64,000 nt of DNA from Cellulosilyticum ruminicola JCM 14822 (lineage in GTDB: Bacteria; Bacillota; Clostridia; Lachnospirales; Cellulosilyticaceae). A program made the translations under genes and the position numbers. How positions within the stretch are numbered: position 1 is the first letter of the stretch; each line of letters starts with the position of its first letter. The stretch lies in assembly GCF_001311925.1 (NCBI RefSeq), contig NZ_BBCG01000017.1, positions 1 to 64,000 on the forward strand. The letters are read 5' to 3'. The notes under the pieces are model-generated. The model did not search any database. It was not told where the DNA came from and worked only from the letters and a program-made list of their open reading frames with translations. Of this stretch, positions 27,175 through 35,819 are shown in pieces.

Positions 27175-28365
27175 TTATAATAACATTTCTACAAAAGCTT
27201 CTACCCTTGTCAAAATTTGTTCAATACTAGCATTTCTTTGATCTACAAGATCACCTGTTAACTCTAATAAGGGCACGCCTGCTTCCTTTAATTCCTCTTT
27301 GACTAGATACATTTTTGAATTAATGACATTACAGTTTAATTGTCCAAAATGAATAACCCCATCTACATTATATTCTTTAACTTTCTGTGCAAGGAGCTTT
27401 CCATTATTAGACCCAAGAGGATTTGCTAACATTAAACGGGCAAGACTCTCTATTGGATCTTCAACCTCTAATAGATCATCTAAATATGAAAAACAACACA
27501 ATGGATCAGCTACAATAATAGCTCCCATCTCTTTTTCTAACTTATTAAAAAGTTCTCTTTCATACAACGGACTACTGCCATCCCACAATATTCTCATATT
27601 TTCTTTCTGAACTGGAGTGATGTGCTTCTCACTTCTTTCTTTCATCAGTTCATATAAATCTTTCATAATATCAACTGCTTCATCGCTTCCTCTTAATGTA
27701 TTGATGCTCCTAAAACGTAGCATATTCCCACCATAGAAAAGAGCTGGTTGACTTTTACGCATTTCATTAACAGCTTTCATATATTTTAATACCTGTGCTG
27801 AATTGTTAAGTACTTTATTAATATGATTCCAATCAATAGGTTCTCCAGATATCTCAGCTAAAAATTCTATTAAACCTTTATACTGCTTCGTCAAATAAGT
27901 AACACTTTCTTCATTGTTCTTATAAGGTACATCTATACAATAATGTTTAATATTATATTTTCTAGCTAACATCGCTATATTATTTGACATATCCTTACAT
28001 ACGGTTGTAGATACAAAAGCTTTTGGTAGCGGAATTTCTTTTCTCTCAAATGCAGGTAACGTATATCTACTAAAACTACACGTTCCTGAATTATAAAAAT
28101 ATGTATCTGCTGATTCAAAAACATCTTTTTTTGCCTTTATAGAAGATATTAAAGTAGGAACAGTTTCAATCATTATAGGCATAAGTTTCATTGCAAATAC
28201 GATTTCTGAAGGTATCCCACTATCTATAAACACACATTTTTCAGGATTCATAAAGGCTTGCTTATGATAACTACTCATGAACTCAATAAAATCAAAATAA
28301 AAGCCTTCATAATAATGGTTTGCATTAAAAGTCGCTTTTTTATCTTTTAGTACTATCATTTTCAT
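27175..28365 (-). CDS. 2-hydroxyacyl-CoA dehydratase-family subunit (HgdB-like)
   Basis: This 396-residue protein matches the D-component of 2-hydroxyacyl-CoA dehydratases / benzoyl-CoA reductases. It has P-S-E-I-V-F-A near residue 52, conserved cysteines in SGTCSFSR, TTVCKDM and DPLCC, and the family C-terminus (DGVIHFGQLNC, then GVPLLELTGDLVD-x-R and R-x-E-A-F-x-E-M). Such subunits bind [4Fe-4S] and dehydrate (R)-2-hydroxyacyl thioesters through a ketyl radical after one-electron, ATP-driven activation. It lies 16 bases after its partner 28382-29431. In this operon it may act on a carrier- or CoA-bound intermediate, which is inference. Confidence 0.82.
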   Translation of the reverse strand: MKMIVLKDKKATFNANHYYEGFYFDFIEFMSSYHKQAFMNPEKCVFIDSGIPSEIVFAMKLMPIMIETVPTLISSIKAKKDVFESADTYFYNSGTCSFSRYTLPAFERKEIPLPKAFVSTTVCKDMSNNIAMLARKYNIKHYCIDVPYKNNEESVTYLTKQYKGLIEFLAEISGEPIDWNHINKVLNNSAQVLKYMKAVNEMRKSQPALFYGGNMLRFRSINTLRGSDEAVDIMKDLYELMKERSEKHITPVQKENMRILWDGSSPLYERELFNKLEKEMGAIIVADPLCCFSYLDDLLEVEDPIESLARLMLANPLGSNNGKLLAQKVKEYNVDGVIHFGQLNCNVINSKMYLVKEELKEAGVPLLELTGDLVDQRNASIEQILTRVEAFVEMLL

Positions 28366-28381
28366 CTTTGAGGCCTCCTCA

Positions 28382-29431
28382 CTATAGCATCTCTAAAAAC
28401 GCTTGAATTCGTGTATGAATCTGACCTGATGCAAGATTTGTATAATCAGAGTCTATAAAAAGAAAAGGTATATTTCTTTCTTTTAAAATCTCGCCAATAC
28501 TTACCATCCAATACGCTTGATCTGTACAGAATTTTAAAACTGAGAAAATAACAGCATCTATTTTATAGACATCTAATAATGTCTCAAATTCTTCTATTCT
28601 TTTATTTAAGTCATTTTCTCTGGCACATGCAGGTTTATTAAGATAAGCATATGCTATAGCTTCTAATGGATCCTTATTTTCATCTATTAATAAAGCACTA
28701 CTTCGATAACTATTACAGGTATTACTAAGTACAACATTACCATCATATTCTTCAATAACATTTACAATATCAGTAGGTATATATGTATTTCCTGCTAACA
28801 TAATACGAGGCATATACCTTTTGTCATCCTTACGCTCTTTTGCAATAGTTATCGACTCTTCTAATGAATCAATGTAATTTTCATTATCATTGTTAAAATC
28901 ATTGTTTAACTTAACAATTTCTTCTGCCGTTAATTTAATCTCATTATTAATGATTAAATCTTCTAACTTAGCTCTTGCCATACGTCTTTTATTATATTTT
29001 TTAATAGATGCATTTAACTTCTCTTCTGTTATATTTACATTATAGTTTGTCTCTAAAAAATCTATAAATCGTTTAAGTTCAGAAACAAAATACACAACAG
29101 CATCCTCATCCGTATTTCTAGGAACATCTAATATCATAATTGGTTTTGAAGGATATAATTTAGCAGTGCATTCATATAATGCTTGCATTGGATGGCATGA
29201 GTTTGCAACAACAGCACCTACATAATTTTCGATTTTATTGTCAAATTCATCTAAACAATTAGCTACAAAAGAACACATATATGTTGGAAACATCGCTTTT
29301 GCTTTCGTACTGATGCTTTCTCCATTTCCCATAACTCTTGAATAAGTTAATCCAGCTGCATCGATTATTTCTACGGGTATATAGCTACAAAAAGTAGCTA
29401 TGACATTATTTAATTTTGTATTATCATCCAT
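28382..29431 (-). CDS. 2-hydroxyacyl-CoA dehydratase-family subunit (second, HgdA/HgdB-like)
   Basis: The 349-residue protein is a second subunit of the same family. It shows FCSYIPVEIIDAAGL near the start, the Cys-containing blocks PTYMCSFVANCLDE and VANSCHPMQALYE, GNTYIPTD midway, and a C-terminal D-A-V-I-F-S-x-L-K-F-C and G-x-I-H-T-R-I-Q-A-F-x-E-M block. Together with 27175-28365 it should form the heterodimeric iron-sulfur dehydratase activated by the adjacent HgdC homologue (10 bases upstream). Its substrate is unknown. Confidence 0.82.
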   Translation of the reverse strand: MDDNTKLNNVIATFCSYIPVEIIDAAGLTYSRVMGNGESISTKAKAMFPTYMCSFVANCLDEFDNKIENYVGAVVANSCHPMQALYECTAKLYPSKPIMILDVPRNTDEDAVVYFVSELKRFIDFLETNYNVNITEEKLNASIKKYNKRRMARAKLEDLIINNEIKLTAEEIVKLNNDFNNDNENYIDSLEESITIAKERKDDKRYMPRIMLAGNTYIPTDIVNVIEEYDGNVVLSNTCNSYRSSALLIDENKDPLEAIAYAYLNKPACARENDLNKRIEEFETLLDVYKIDAVIFSVLKFCTDQAYWMVSIGEILKERNIPFLFIDSDYTNLASGQIHTRIQAFLEML

Positions 29432-29441
29432 ATTCCTTCTC

Positions 29442-30224
29442 CTAACGCCTATTACTCTTTTCGTATGCGATTACAGCTGCCCCTAATGCTCCTACAATCT
29501 GAGGTTCTTCTGGTACAAAGACTGAAATTCCTAAACGCTCAGATAGATTTCTAACAACACCTCTATTTTTTGCAACCCCACCTGTCATTGTTAATACAGC
29601 TTCTAATGATAGCCTTTGAATCATACCAATAGCACGATCACAAATTGTATTATGAATACCATTAATAATGTCCTCACATTTATCCCCTTCTGCTATTTTT
29701 GAAATTACTTCTGACTCTGCAAAAACTGTACATATACTACTGAGTTTAACATCTTTTTCAGACTGTATCCCTTTTTCTCCCATTTCGCTTAGGTCTACCT
29801 CTAAAATTCTTGCCATTGTCTCAAGGAATCTTCCTGTTCCTGCTGCACATTTTTCATTCATTATAAAGTCTACTACATTTCCTAAGTTATCAATTTTAAT
29901 AACTTTACTATCCTGACCACCAATGTCTAAAATCATTCTCGTGTCATTATTAAGGTAAAAAGCACCTTTGGCGTGACAAGTAATTTCTGTTACTTGACTC
30001 GATGCTATGCTAATATTTTTTCTGCCATATCCTGTTCCTACTACATATTTAATATCATCCACATTACAATTTGCATTGCTACATGCAATCGCCAATGCTG
30101 ACTCTGCTGCATTTTTATGAATTGCCCCAGTACTAATTACACTATATCCTTTGATCTTCTTTTCTTCATCAATAATTACTACATCTGTAGATTGTGATCC
30201 TATATCTATTCCTGCATATAACAT
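29442..30224 (-). CDS. dehydratase activator ATPase (HgdC/BadF family)
   Basis: This 260-residue ASKHA-fold ATPase shows the phosphate-binding GIDIGSQSTDVVIID at the N-terminus, DIGGQDSK, the two cluster cysteines of the family (NEKCAAGTGRF and SICTVFAESE) and the late TGGVAKNRGVV motif. In HgdC/FldI the homodimer holds one [4Fe-4S] cluster between subunits and injects a low-potential electron into the dehydratase with ATP hydrolysis. The presence of activator plus both subunits in order argues for a working, oxygen-sensitive radical enzyme in the pathway. Confidence 0.92.
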   Translation of the reverse strand: MLYAGIDIGSQSTDVVIIDEEKKIKGYSVISTGAIHKNAAESALAIACSNANCNVDDIKYVVGTGYGRKNISIASSQVTEITCHAKGAFYLNNDTRMILDIGGQDSKVIKIDNLGNVVDFIMNEKCAAGTGRFLETMARILEVDLSEMGEKGIQSEKDVKLSSICTVFAESEVISKIAEGDKCEDIINGIHNTICDRAIGMIQRLSLEAVLTMTGGVAKNRGVVRNLSERLGISVFVPEEPQIVGALGAAVIAYEKSNRR

Positions 30225-30262
30225 AACTGCACCTCCGTGTTATTTAACTCCCATACATTCTA

Positions 30263-33200
30263 CTATTCAAAAAGTTCATCTAACTGATCGATTGTCATAT
30301 TTAACCCCTTAAAATCAGAAGGTGTAAAATCAACCGTTTCATTTGCCATACATGTATTTACCAATGTTTCAAGTGTATCTTTATAATGATTCATCCAAGT
30401 TTCTATTTCTTTTTCTTCGAAATAATCATCTCGATAAATCATATTAATCTGTAAACACTGATTAACTACTACCACATTGATTTCTAATGGACATGTCAAA
30501 CCATTTTCTTTAAAGGTATCCACACTATATGATATATTTTTAACTTCAAACAATAATTCTTTTAAACTGTCATCAAAATTCCCTAAATAATTGAATCTTA
30601 TTAATTTATATTCAGCATCTAAAACATCACTATTTTGCTTTAATAAACCATATTCAAATCCTTTTTCTTTAACAAACCTAATTTGTTCTTTAATTTCTTT
30701 GATTTGTCTTTGAATCTCCTGATTCTTTACTACAAATACAGCTGGATACATCGCTGTAAACCATCCTACCGTTTTAGTTAAATTAATACTACTTAGCCCA
30801 TTATTCCTTCCATGCTCTTCAATCTCTATAGCTACTTTTTCATGATGTATTTCATGGTTTATTGTCTGAACTAAAGCTATTAGAATTAACTCATAGGCTT
30901 CTGTCTGATACGTTTGATTTGCTTCACCTAAAATCTGTGTTGTTACCGATTGAGTCATACGACTACTTAATCCCTTACTCATACCATTTCCACGTATATC
31001 TCGTGGTAACTTTTCCATACATCTAACACACTCTAACTCAATATCTTTCCAATAATCTATTTTACTTTCTAATTCTTTTACTTTATACTCGGCTAAATAT
31101 TGAGCCCATGTTTGATATGAAGTAGTTTTTTTGTATGGTATTACTTTTTGTCCTGCCCTAAGGCCTTTTAGTGTTGTTAAGATATCCTCAAATATTATTC
31201 GCCATGACACACCATCTACTAGTAAATGATGCGCCGACATTAATAAATAACGTTCCTTTTCATTAACTTCTATTGCTAACCATCTAAAGCCTATTTCATT
31301 TTCAATATCCATTTTTTCTTTAAACTTCTCGCAAACTTTATATAAGCATTCATCTAATAATTCATCATTATCTATATGCATTGTATAAGTATCTACTTCA
31401 TTTCTACTCGTTAAATACTTTAGATTATAATATAATTTATTCTTTTCTTTATCATAATTTAAACGTAATATATCATGATGTCGAATTAGTTCATTATATA
31501 CATCCTCTAGTTCACTTATTGTAATACCGTCTTCTAACTTCAACAAAAGAGATTGATTCCAATAATTTTTATTTTGAATTTCTTTTTGTCTAAAGAACCA
31601 TGAAATAATAGGTGTCCACATTAATTCACCTTCTGAATAAGCATCCCCTATTTCATCCGATTGTGTAACACTTTCAATGCATTTGGCCATTTGCTCAATT
31701 TCTAGATTAGATAAAATATCCTTTACTGTAATCTTATATCCCTGATCATTTAGCCTTGTAGCAAGCTGAATAGCTCTAATAGAATCTCCACCTACAAGAT
31801 AAAAATTACTTTTTAGACCAATACATTGATTATCTAAAAGAGATCTTAAAGTATTTACTAATACTCTTTCTATTTCTGTACGTGGCTCTATGATTGTGTC
31901 ACTTATTTCACTTACTTCATTATCTTCATAGTTTAGAAGTTGCTTTCTATCGATTTTTCCATTTAAAGTAATCGGAAATTCCTGTAATATAATATATTTC
32001 TCTGGTACCATATATCCTGGTAACTGACTAGCTAATTTATTTTTTACTAACTGTAGCGATAAATTTGAGTTACTTTGTAAATAAGCACAAAGATATTTAC
32101 TACCATTTTTCCATTCTCTTACTAAAACAACTGCTTGCTCTACAGATTCAATTTCTATTAAATGATTTTCTATTTCACTAAGTTCTACACGATATCCTCT
32201 GATTTTCACCTGAAAATCCGCTCTTCCTAAGTACTCAATAACACCACTTTTTAAATGTCTCGCTAAATCGCCTGTCTTATACATCCTATTTCCTTTGATA
32301 AAAGGATTCTGAATAAATCGTTCTTTCGTCATGACATCATTATTAATATAACCCCTTGCTACGCCATCACCAGATATATAGATTTCTCCACTTTCATTTA
32401 TAGGTACTTGATTTAAATTTTGATCTAATAAATAAATTTGTGTATTTGAAATAGGTACGCCTATAGGTACTGAAGCATTTTTATCTTGTTCAGGTTTATA
32501 TTTATGAATCATGCATCCTACAACGGTTTCCGTAGGTCCATATTCATTATATATTTCAATATTATTTCCAAAGTGTGTAACCACTTCACTCGCTAAACTC
32601 GTTTTTAAATCTTCCCCACCTACTATAAAACACCTCACCTTTGACATATGATAATACTTATCTATTAAAAGTGATAAATGTGCAGGTGTTAACTTAATAA
32701 TTGTCGCCTTATTGTCAGCTAATATTTTATGTAATATAAATTCTGTACCATCATCTTCATAAATGGCCACTTTATTTCCATTAATAAGTGGCATAAAAAT
32801 CGATGTAACAGTTAAATCAAAGGATAGAGAAGAATATAATGCTACTACATCATTTTCATCTTTTATATATTTATTTTTAGCCCACCAAATGTAGTTAACT
32901 AATCCTTTTTGCTCAACCATTACGCCTTTAGGTTTACCAGTAGAACCTGATGTATAAATAATATATGCTAATCCACTGTTAGGGAAATATTCTTTAGGTT
33001 GTATCTCCTCTTTTTGATATAATTCCTTCCTATTTAAATCAAATATTTCACCATTAAATATCAACTGTTCTGGTATCTCTACATTGGTAAGCAAAATTTT
33101 ACATTGTGTGTCTTCTATAATATAATTTAATCTTTGTACAGGATACTTATAATCTAATGGTACATACATACAACCAGCTTTTAATGTAGCTAATATAGCA

Positions 33201-34783
33201 ACTATCATCTCAAAAGAATGACTTGTCATAATACATACTTTTTCTTCTATCTGCGTACGTCTTGCCATTATGTGACTTGCTAATGCATCTACACGCTGAT
33301 AAAGTTCTTTGTAAGTTAATATTTTCTCATTAAATACTAATGCAGGTCGCTGTGGTGTTTTCTTCACTTGTTCTTCAAATAACTGATAAATACTTTTCTC
33401 TTTCGGATAATATGCATTTGTTTGATTAAAATCTATAGTTAAATATTTTTCATCTTCTGAATTAATGAAACTAATATCCTCAATCTTCTGTTCTATATGT
33501 TTCATCATATATTTAACAACATTTACAATTCCTTTACTCATTTCTTCCATTTTATTTGAAGAATAATCACTCACTTTATAATCAAAGTCTAAAGAAATCT
33601 GATCACATTCTTGTAAATCTCTTACAATCATTTGTAAAGGGTACGCTTGATGACCATTATAAATTTCTTGATGTTCAACAGGCATACAATCTATTTCTTC
33701 TCTAAAATCCATATTATAGCAATTAACGGTAAGTTCAAATAATCCATCTTTGTTCGTTAAATGCTTACCAACTTCCCGTAATAATACATCATAGGGATAT
33801 CTTTGATGTTTAAAATGATTCCACATTTCCTTTTTAACATTTTCAAACAAAGTTTTAATATCCCACTTCTCATTAATTTGCATTTTAAATGGCATAGTAC
33901 TTGTAAACATACCTACTGTTGACTTCATCTGTCTTCCTAATCGATTATAAATAGGAATGCCCAGTGTCATATCTTTGGTTCCATTTACTAAATACATATA
34001 AATCAATGTTGCTGAAACAAAATATATATTCATTGATATATTATTTTCTTTTATAATTTTTTTAATAGCAATGCCTTCTTCTTGATTAAAATCTTTAGTC
34101 AGCCTATTCCCTTTGCACTGAAAGTCTGAATGACTTTGACCAATAGTACCTTTTTCAAATGCTTCATTAAACTTCTCTATCCAATATTCTCTATCTTTTT
34201 CATACTGCACAGACGTTAGATACTGATTTTCTTGCTCTATATATTCCCTGTAAGAGGGAAAATCCCCAGGAGATATAGTGCCTGCTTTAATTGAGGCATA
34301 GGCACTATTAATCTCCTTATTTAAAATATTTAAAGACCAACCATCTAAAATAATATGATGACATTTTACATAATATCCTGTTGTATTATCGTTAATACGG
34401 AACATAGCAAAGTAATATAACCTATCTTTCGTCGTATCAAATCCTTGTTGTGATTTTTCATTGGCCCATTCAAATAGCTTCTGTTTTGGATTATCAAACT
34501 GACTAAAATCATACTGTTCTATACTTTGTGCACTATAATTTGCTACATATTGCTGTATTTCATCCTTTACCAGTACAAATCTTAAGCGAAGTGCTTCGTT
34601 CTTCTCGATTACCTCATTAATTGCTTGCTCAAGTACTGAAAAATCTATATTACCATGGATTATCTTCATTCCACTAATATTATGCATAACTGTATTGTTA
34701 TATATTTTCTCAGTGAACCATATTCGCCTTTGTGCATGTGTTAAATCATAATATGTTTTTCTAGATTCCATTTTTTCCCTCAC
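30263..34783 (-). CDS. NRPS initiation module: starter C - A(Asn) - PCP - E
   Basis: 1506 residues. The condensation domain (~10-440, CHHIILDGWS) begins LTHAQRRIWFTEKIYNNT, resembling lipoinitiating starter C domains such as that of surfactin synthetase. The A domain (~460-980; YIIYTSGSTGKPKGV) yields the residues D-L-T-K-I-G-E-V-G (plus the invariant Lys), the Asn code. The carrier (GGDSIRAIQLA, Ser ~1001) is of the type that precedes epimerases. The last domain (~1030-1490; HHLLVDGVSWRII, IEEHGRN, KTVGWFTAMYP) is an epimerase. No thioesterase is present. It should make N-acyl-D-Asn, as ClbN, ZmaO and XcnA do, to be passed to the next module. Confidence 0.9.
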   Translation of the reverse strand: MREKMESRKTYYDLTHAQRRIWFTEKIYNNTVMHNISGMKIIHGNIDFSVLEQAINEVIEKNEALRLRFVLVKDEIQQYVANYSAQSIEQYDFSQFDNPKQKLFEWANEKSQQGFDTTKDRLYYFAMFRINDNTTGYYVKCHHIILDGWSLNILNKEINSAYASIKAGTISPGDFPSYREYIEQENQYLTSVQYEKDREYWIEKFNEAFEKGTIGQSHSDFQCKGNRLTKDFNQEEGIAIKKIIKENNISMNIYFVSATLIYMYLVNGTKDMTLGIPIYNRLGRQMKSTVGMFTSTMPFKMQINEKWDIKTLFENVKKEMWNHFKHQRYPYDVLLREVGKHLTNKDGLFELTVNCYNMDFREEIDCMPVEHQEIYNGHQAYPLQMIVRDLQECDQISLDFDYKVSDYSSNKMEEMSKGIVNVVKYMMKHIEQKIEDISFINSEDEKYLTIDFNQTNAYYPKEKSIYQLFEEQVKKTPQRPALVFNEKILTYKELYQRVDALASHIMARRTQIEEKVCIMTSHSFEMIVAILATLKAGCMYVPLDYKYPVQRLNYIIEDTQCKILLTNVEIPEQLIFNGEIFDLNRKELYQKEEIQPKEYFPNSGLAYIIYTSGSTGKPKGVMVEQKGLVNYIWWAKNKYIKDENDVVALYSSLSFDLTVTSIFMPLINGNKVAIYEDDGTEFILHKILADNKATIIKLTPAHLSLLIDKYYHMSKVRCFIVGGEDLKTSLASEVVTHFGNNIEIYNEYGPTETVVGCMIHKYKPEQDKNASVPIGVPISNTQIYLLDQNLNQVPINESGEIYISGDGVARGYINNDVMTKERFIQNPFIKGNRMYKTGDLARHLKSGVIEYLGRADFQVKIRGYRVELSEIENHLIEIESVEQAVVLVREWKNGSKYLCAYLQSNSNLSLQLVKNKLASQLPGYMVPEKYIILQEFPITLNGKIDRKQLLNYEDNEVSEISDTIIEPRTEIERVLVNTLRSLLDNQCIGLKSNFYLVGGDSIRAIQLATRLNDQGYKITVKDILSNLEIEQMAKCIESVTQSDEIGDAYSEGELMWTPIISWFFRQKEIQNKNYWNQSLLLKLEDGITISELEDVYNELIRHHDILRLNYDKEKNKLYYNLKYLTSRNEVDTYTMHIDNDELLDECLYKVCEKFKEKMDIENEIGFRWLAIEVNEKERYLLMSAHHLLVDGVSWRIIFEDILTTLKGLRAGQKVIPYKKTTSYQTWAQYLAEYKVKELESKIDYWKDIELECVRCMEKLPRDIRGNGMSKGLSSRMTQSVTTQILGEANQTYQTEAYELILIALVQTINHEIHHEKVAIEIEEHGRNNGLSSINLTKTVGWFTAMYPAVFVVKNQEIQRQIKEIKEQIRFVKEKGFEYGLLKQNSDVLDAEYKLIRFNYLGNFDDSLKELLFEVKNISYSVDTFKENGLTCPLEINVVVVNQCLQINMIYRDDYFEEKEIETWMNHYKDTLETLVNTCMANETVDFTPSDFKGLNMTIDQLDELFE

Positions 34784-34793
34784 TAGTCACTTA

Positions 34794-35768
34794 TTATTTC
34801 TCAGGATAATAACATAATCTATTAGAACAGTCTCCATTAAAATATTTATCTTGTACTGCTTTTGAAAACTCTACTTGGTCTGTAATAACTTTAGACATAT
34901 TCATAACATCTCTTAATGTTCTAATATCTCGAGTAATATCATCAATAGATACACCTCGTCCTACAACTTTTAGATTTGTTATTCCTATTTTTTCAAGTGA
35001 TTTAATTGCACATAATCCGCATCCTTCACATCCTACTCCTGATGCATCTGGATCATTATATTGCATAGCTTGCGCATATTTAGGTAATCCCTCTCTAACA
35101 GATTTAAATCTATCTGATTGTTGATTAAATGATGCAGAATGTGCTTTAATCCAACAAATATGTTGTAATTCATCACAGTGTAATGAATTACAAAATGCCC
35201 CATCATAAGGACAGAAACTATTCATCATAAATGCTTCATAGTCCTTGTTTGTTAAACCACTATTTTTAATAACATTTTCCATATCCTTAATTGTAGAACG
35301 TCTTGGGAAAATAAATCTTTCTATATTTAATTGCTCTAAAAACTTAGCAGAATATTCATTAAGTACTTGGATTTCTCCACTGATATGTATTGCACATTTA
35401 AAATTATGTTCTCTAAGATACACAATTAATGCAACGTCTGACAAAATAAATGTATTGTACCCTAAATCCATCAACATCTTAATAGCTTCAGCAACCATCG
35501 GATATTGTTCTGGCATAAAATAATGTGAGTTAAATGCTATTTTTACAGATATATTATATTCTTCTTTCTTTCTACTTAAAGCTCTCATAGAATTCATAGA
35601 AGAAATATTACAGTTACCAAATATGTATTCACGTCTATTTATTGGAAAAACTGCATTATATTTTTTTAACCATTCATAAGGAAATATTCCAGCAAAGAAC
35701 TCATCTGCACCTGCTTCAACTAATGGCTCAAAGTTCTCAATTTGTGATAATGGAGCTAAAATTTTCAT
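34794..35768 (-). CDS. U32-family iron-sulfur protein (possible O2-independent hydroxylase subunit)
   Basis: This 324-residue protein starts KILAPLSQIENFEPLVEAGADEFFAG, the U32-family opening. It has a TIM-barrel-like body and a cysteine-rich region (CPYDGAFCNSLHC, then CW) that could bind [4Fe-4S], followed by a CEGCGLC cluster near residue 250. U32 proteins once called peptidases include UbiU/UbiV, RlhA and TrhP, which hydroxylate ubiquinone precursors or RNA without oxygen. It is paired with another U32-like gene (35820-37172), as ubiU/ubiV are, in an NRPS operon. Oxygen-independent hydroxylation of the peptide or its precursors is the proposed role (inference). Confidence 0.72.
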   Translation of the reverse strand: MKILAPLSQIENFEPLVEAGADEFFAGIFPYEWLKKYNAVFPINRREYIFGNCNISSMNSMRALSRKKEEYNISVKIAFNSHYFMPEQYPMVAEAIKMLMDLGYNTFILSDVALIVYLREHNFKCAIHISGEIQVLNEYSAKFLEQLNIERFIFPRRSTIKDMENVIKNSGLTNKDYEAFMMNSFCPYDGAFCNSLHCDELQHICWIKAHSASFNQQSDRFKSVREGLPKYAQAMQYNDPDASGVGCEGCGLCAIKSLEKIGITNLKVVGRGVSIDDITRDIRTLRDVMNMSKVITDQVEFSKAVQDKYFNGDCSNRLCYYPEK

Positions 35769-35819
35769 ATTCTTTGTCCTCTCTTGTATATAATTAAAAT
35801 AATTATGTTACTGAAATCT

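Noticed and set aside
34794-35768. Secreted collagenase-like U32 peptidase
   Set aside because: There is no signal peptide; the cysteine clusters and the paired U32 neighbour in a biosynthetic operon fit the Fe-S hydroxylase-type members better than a protease.
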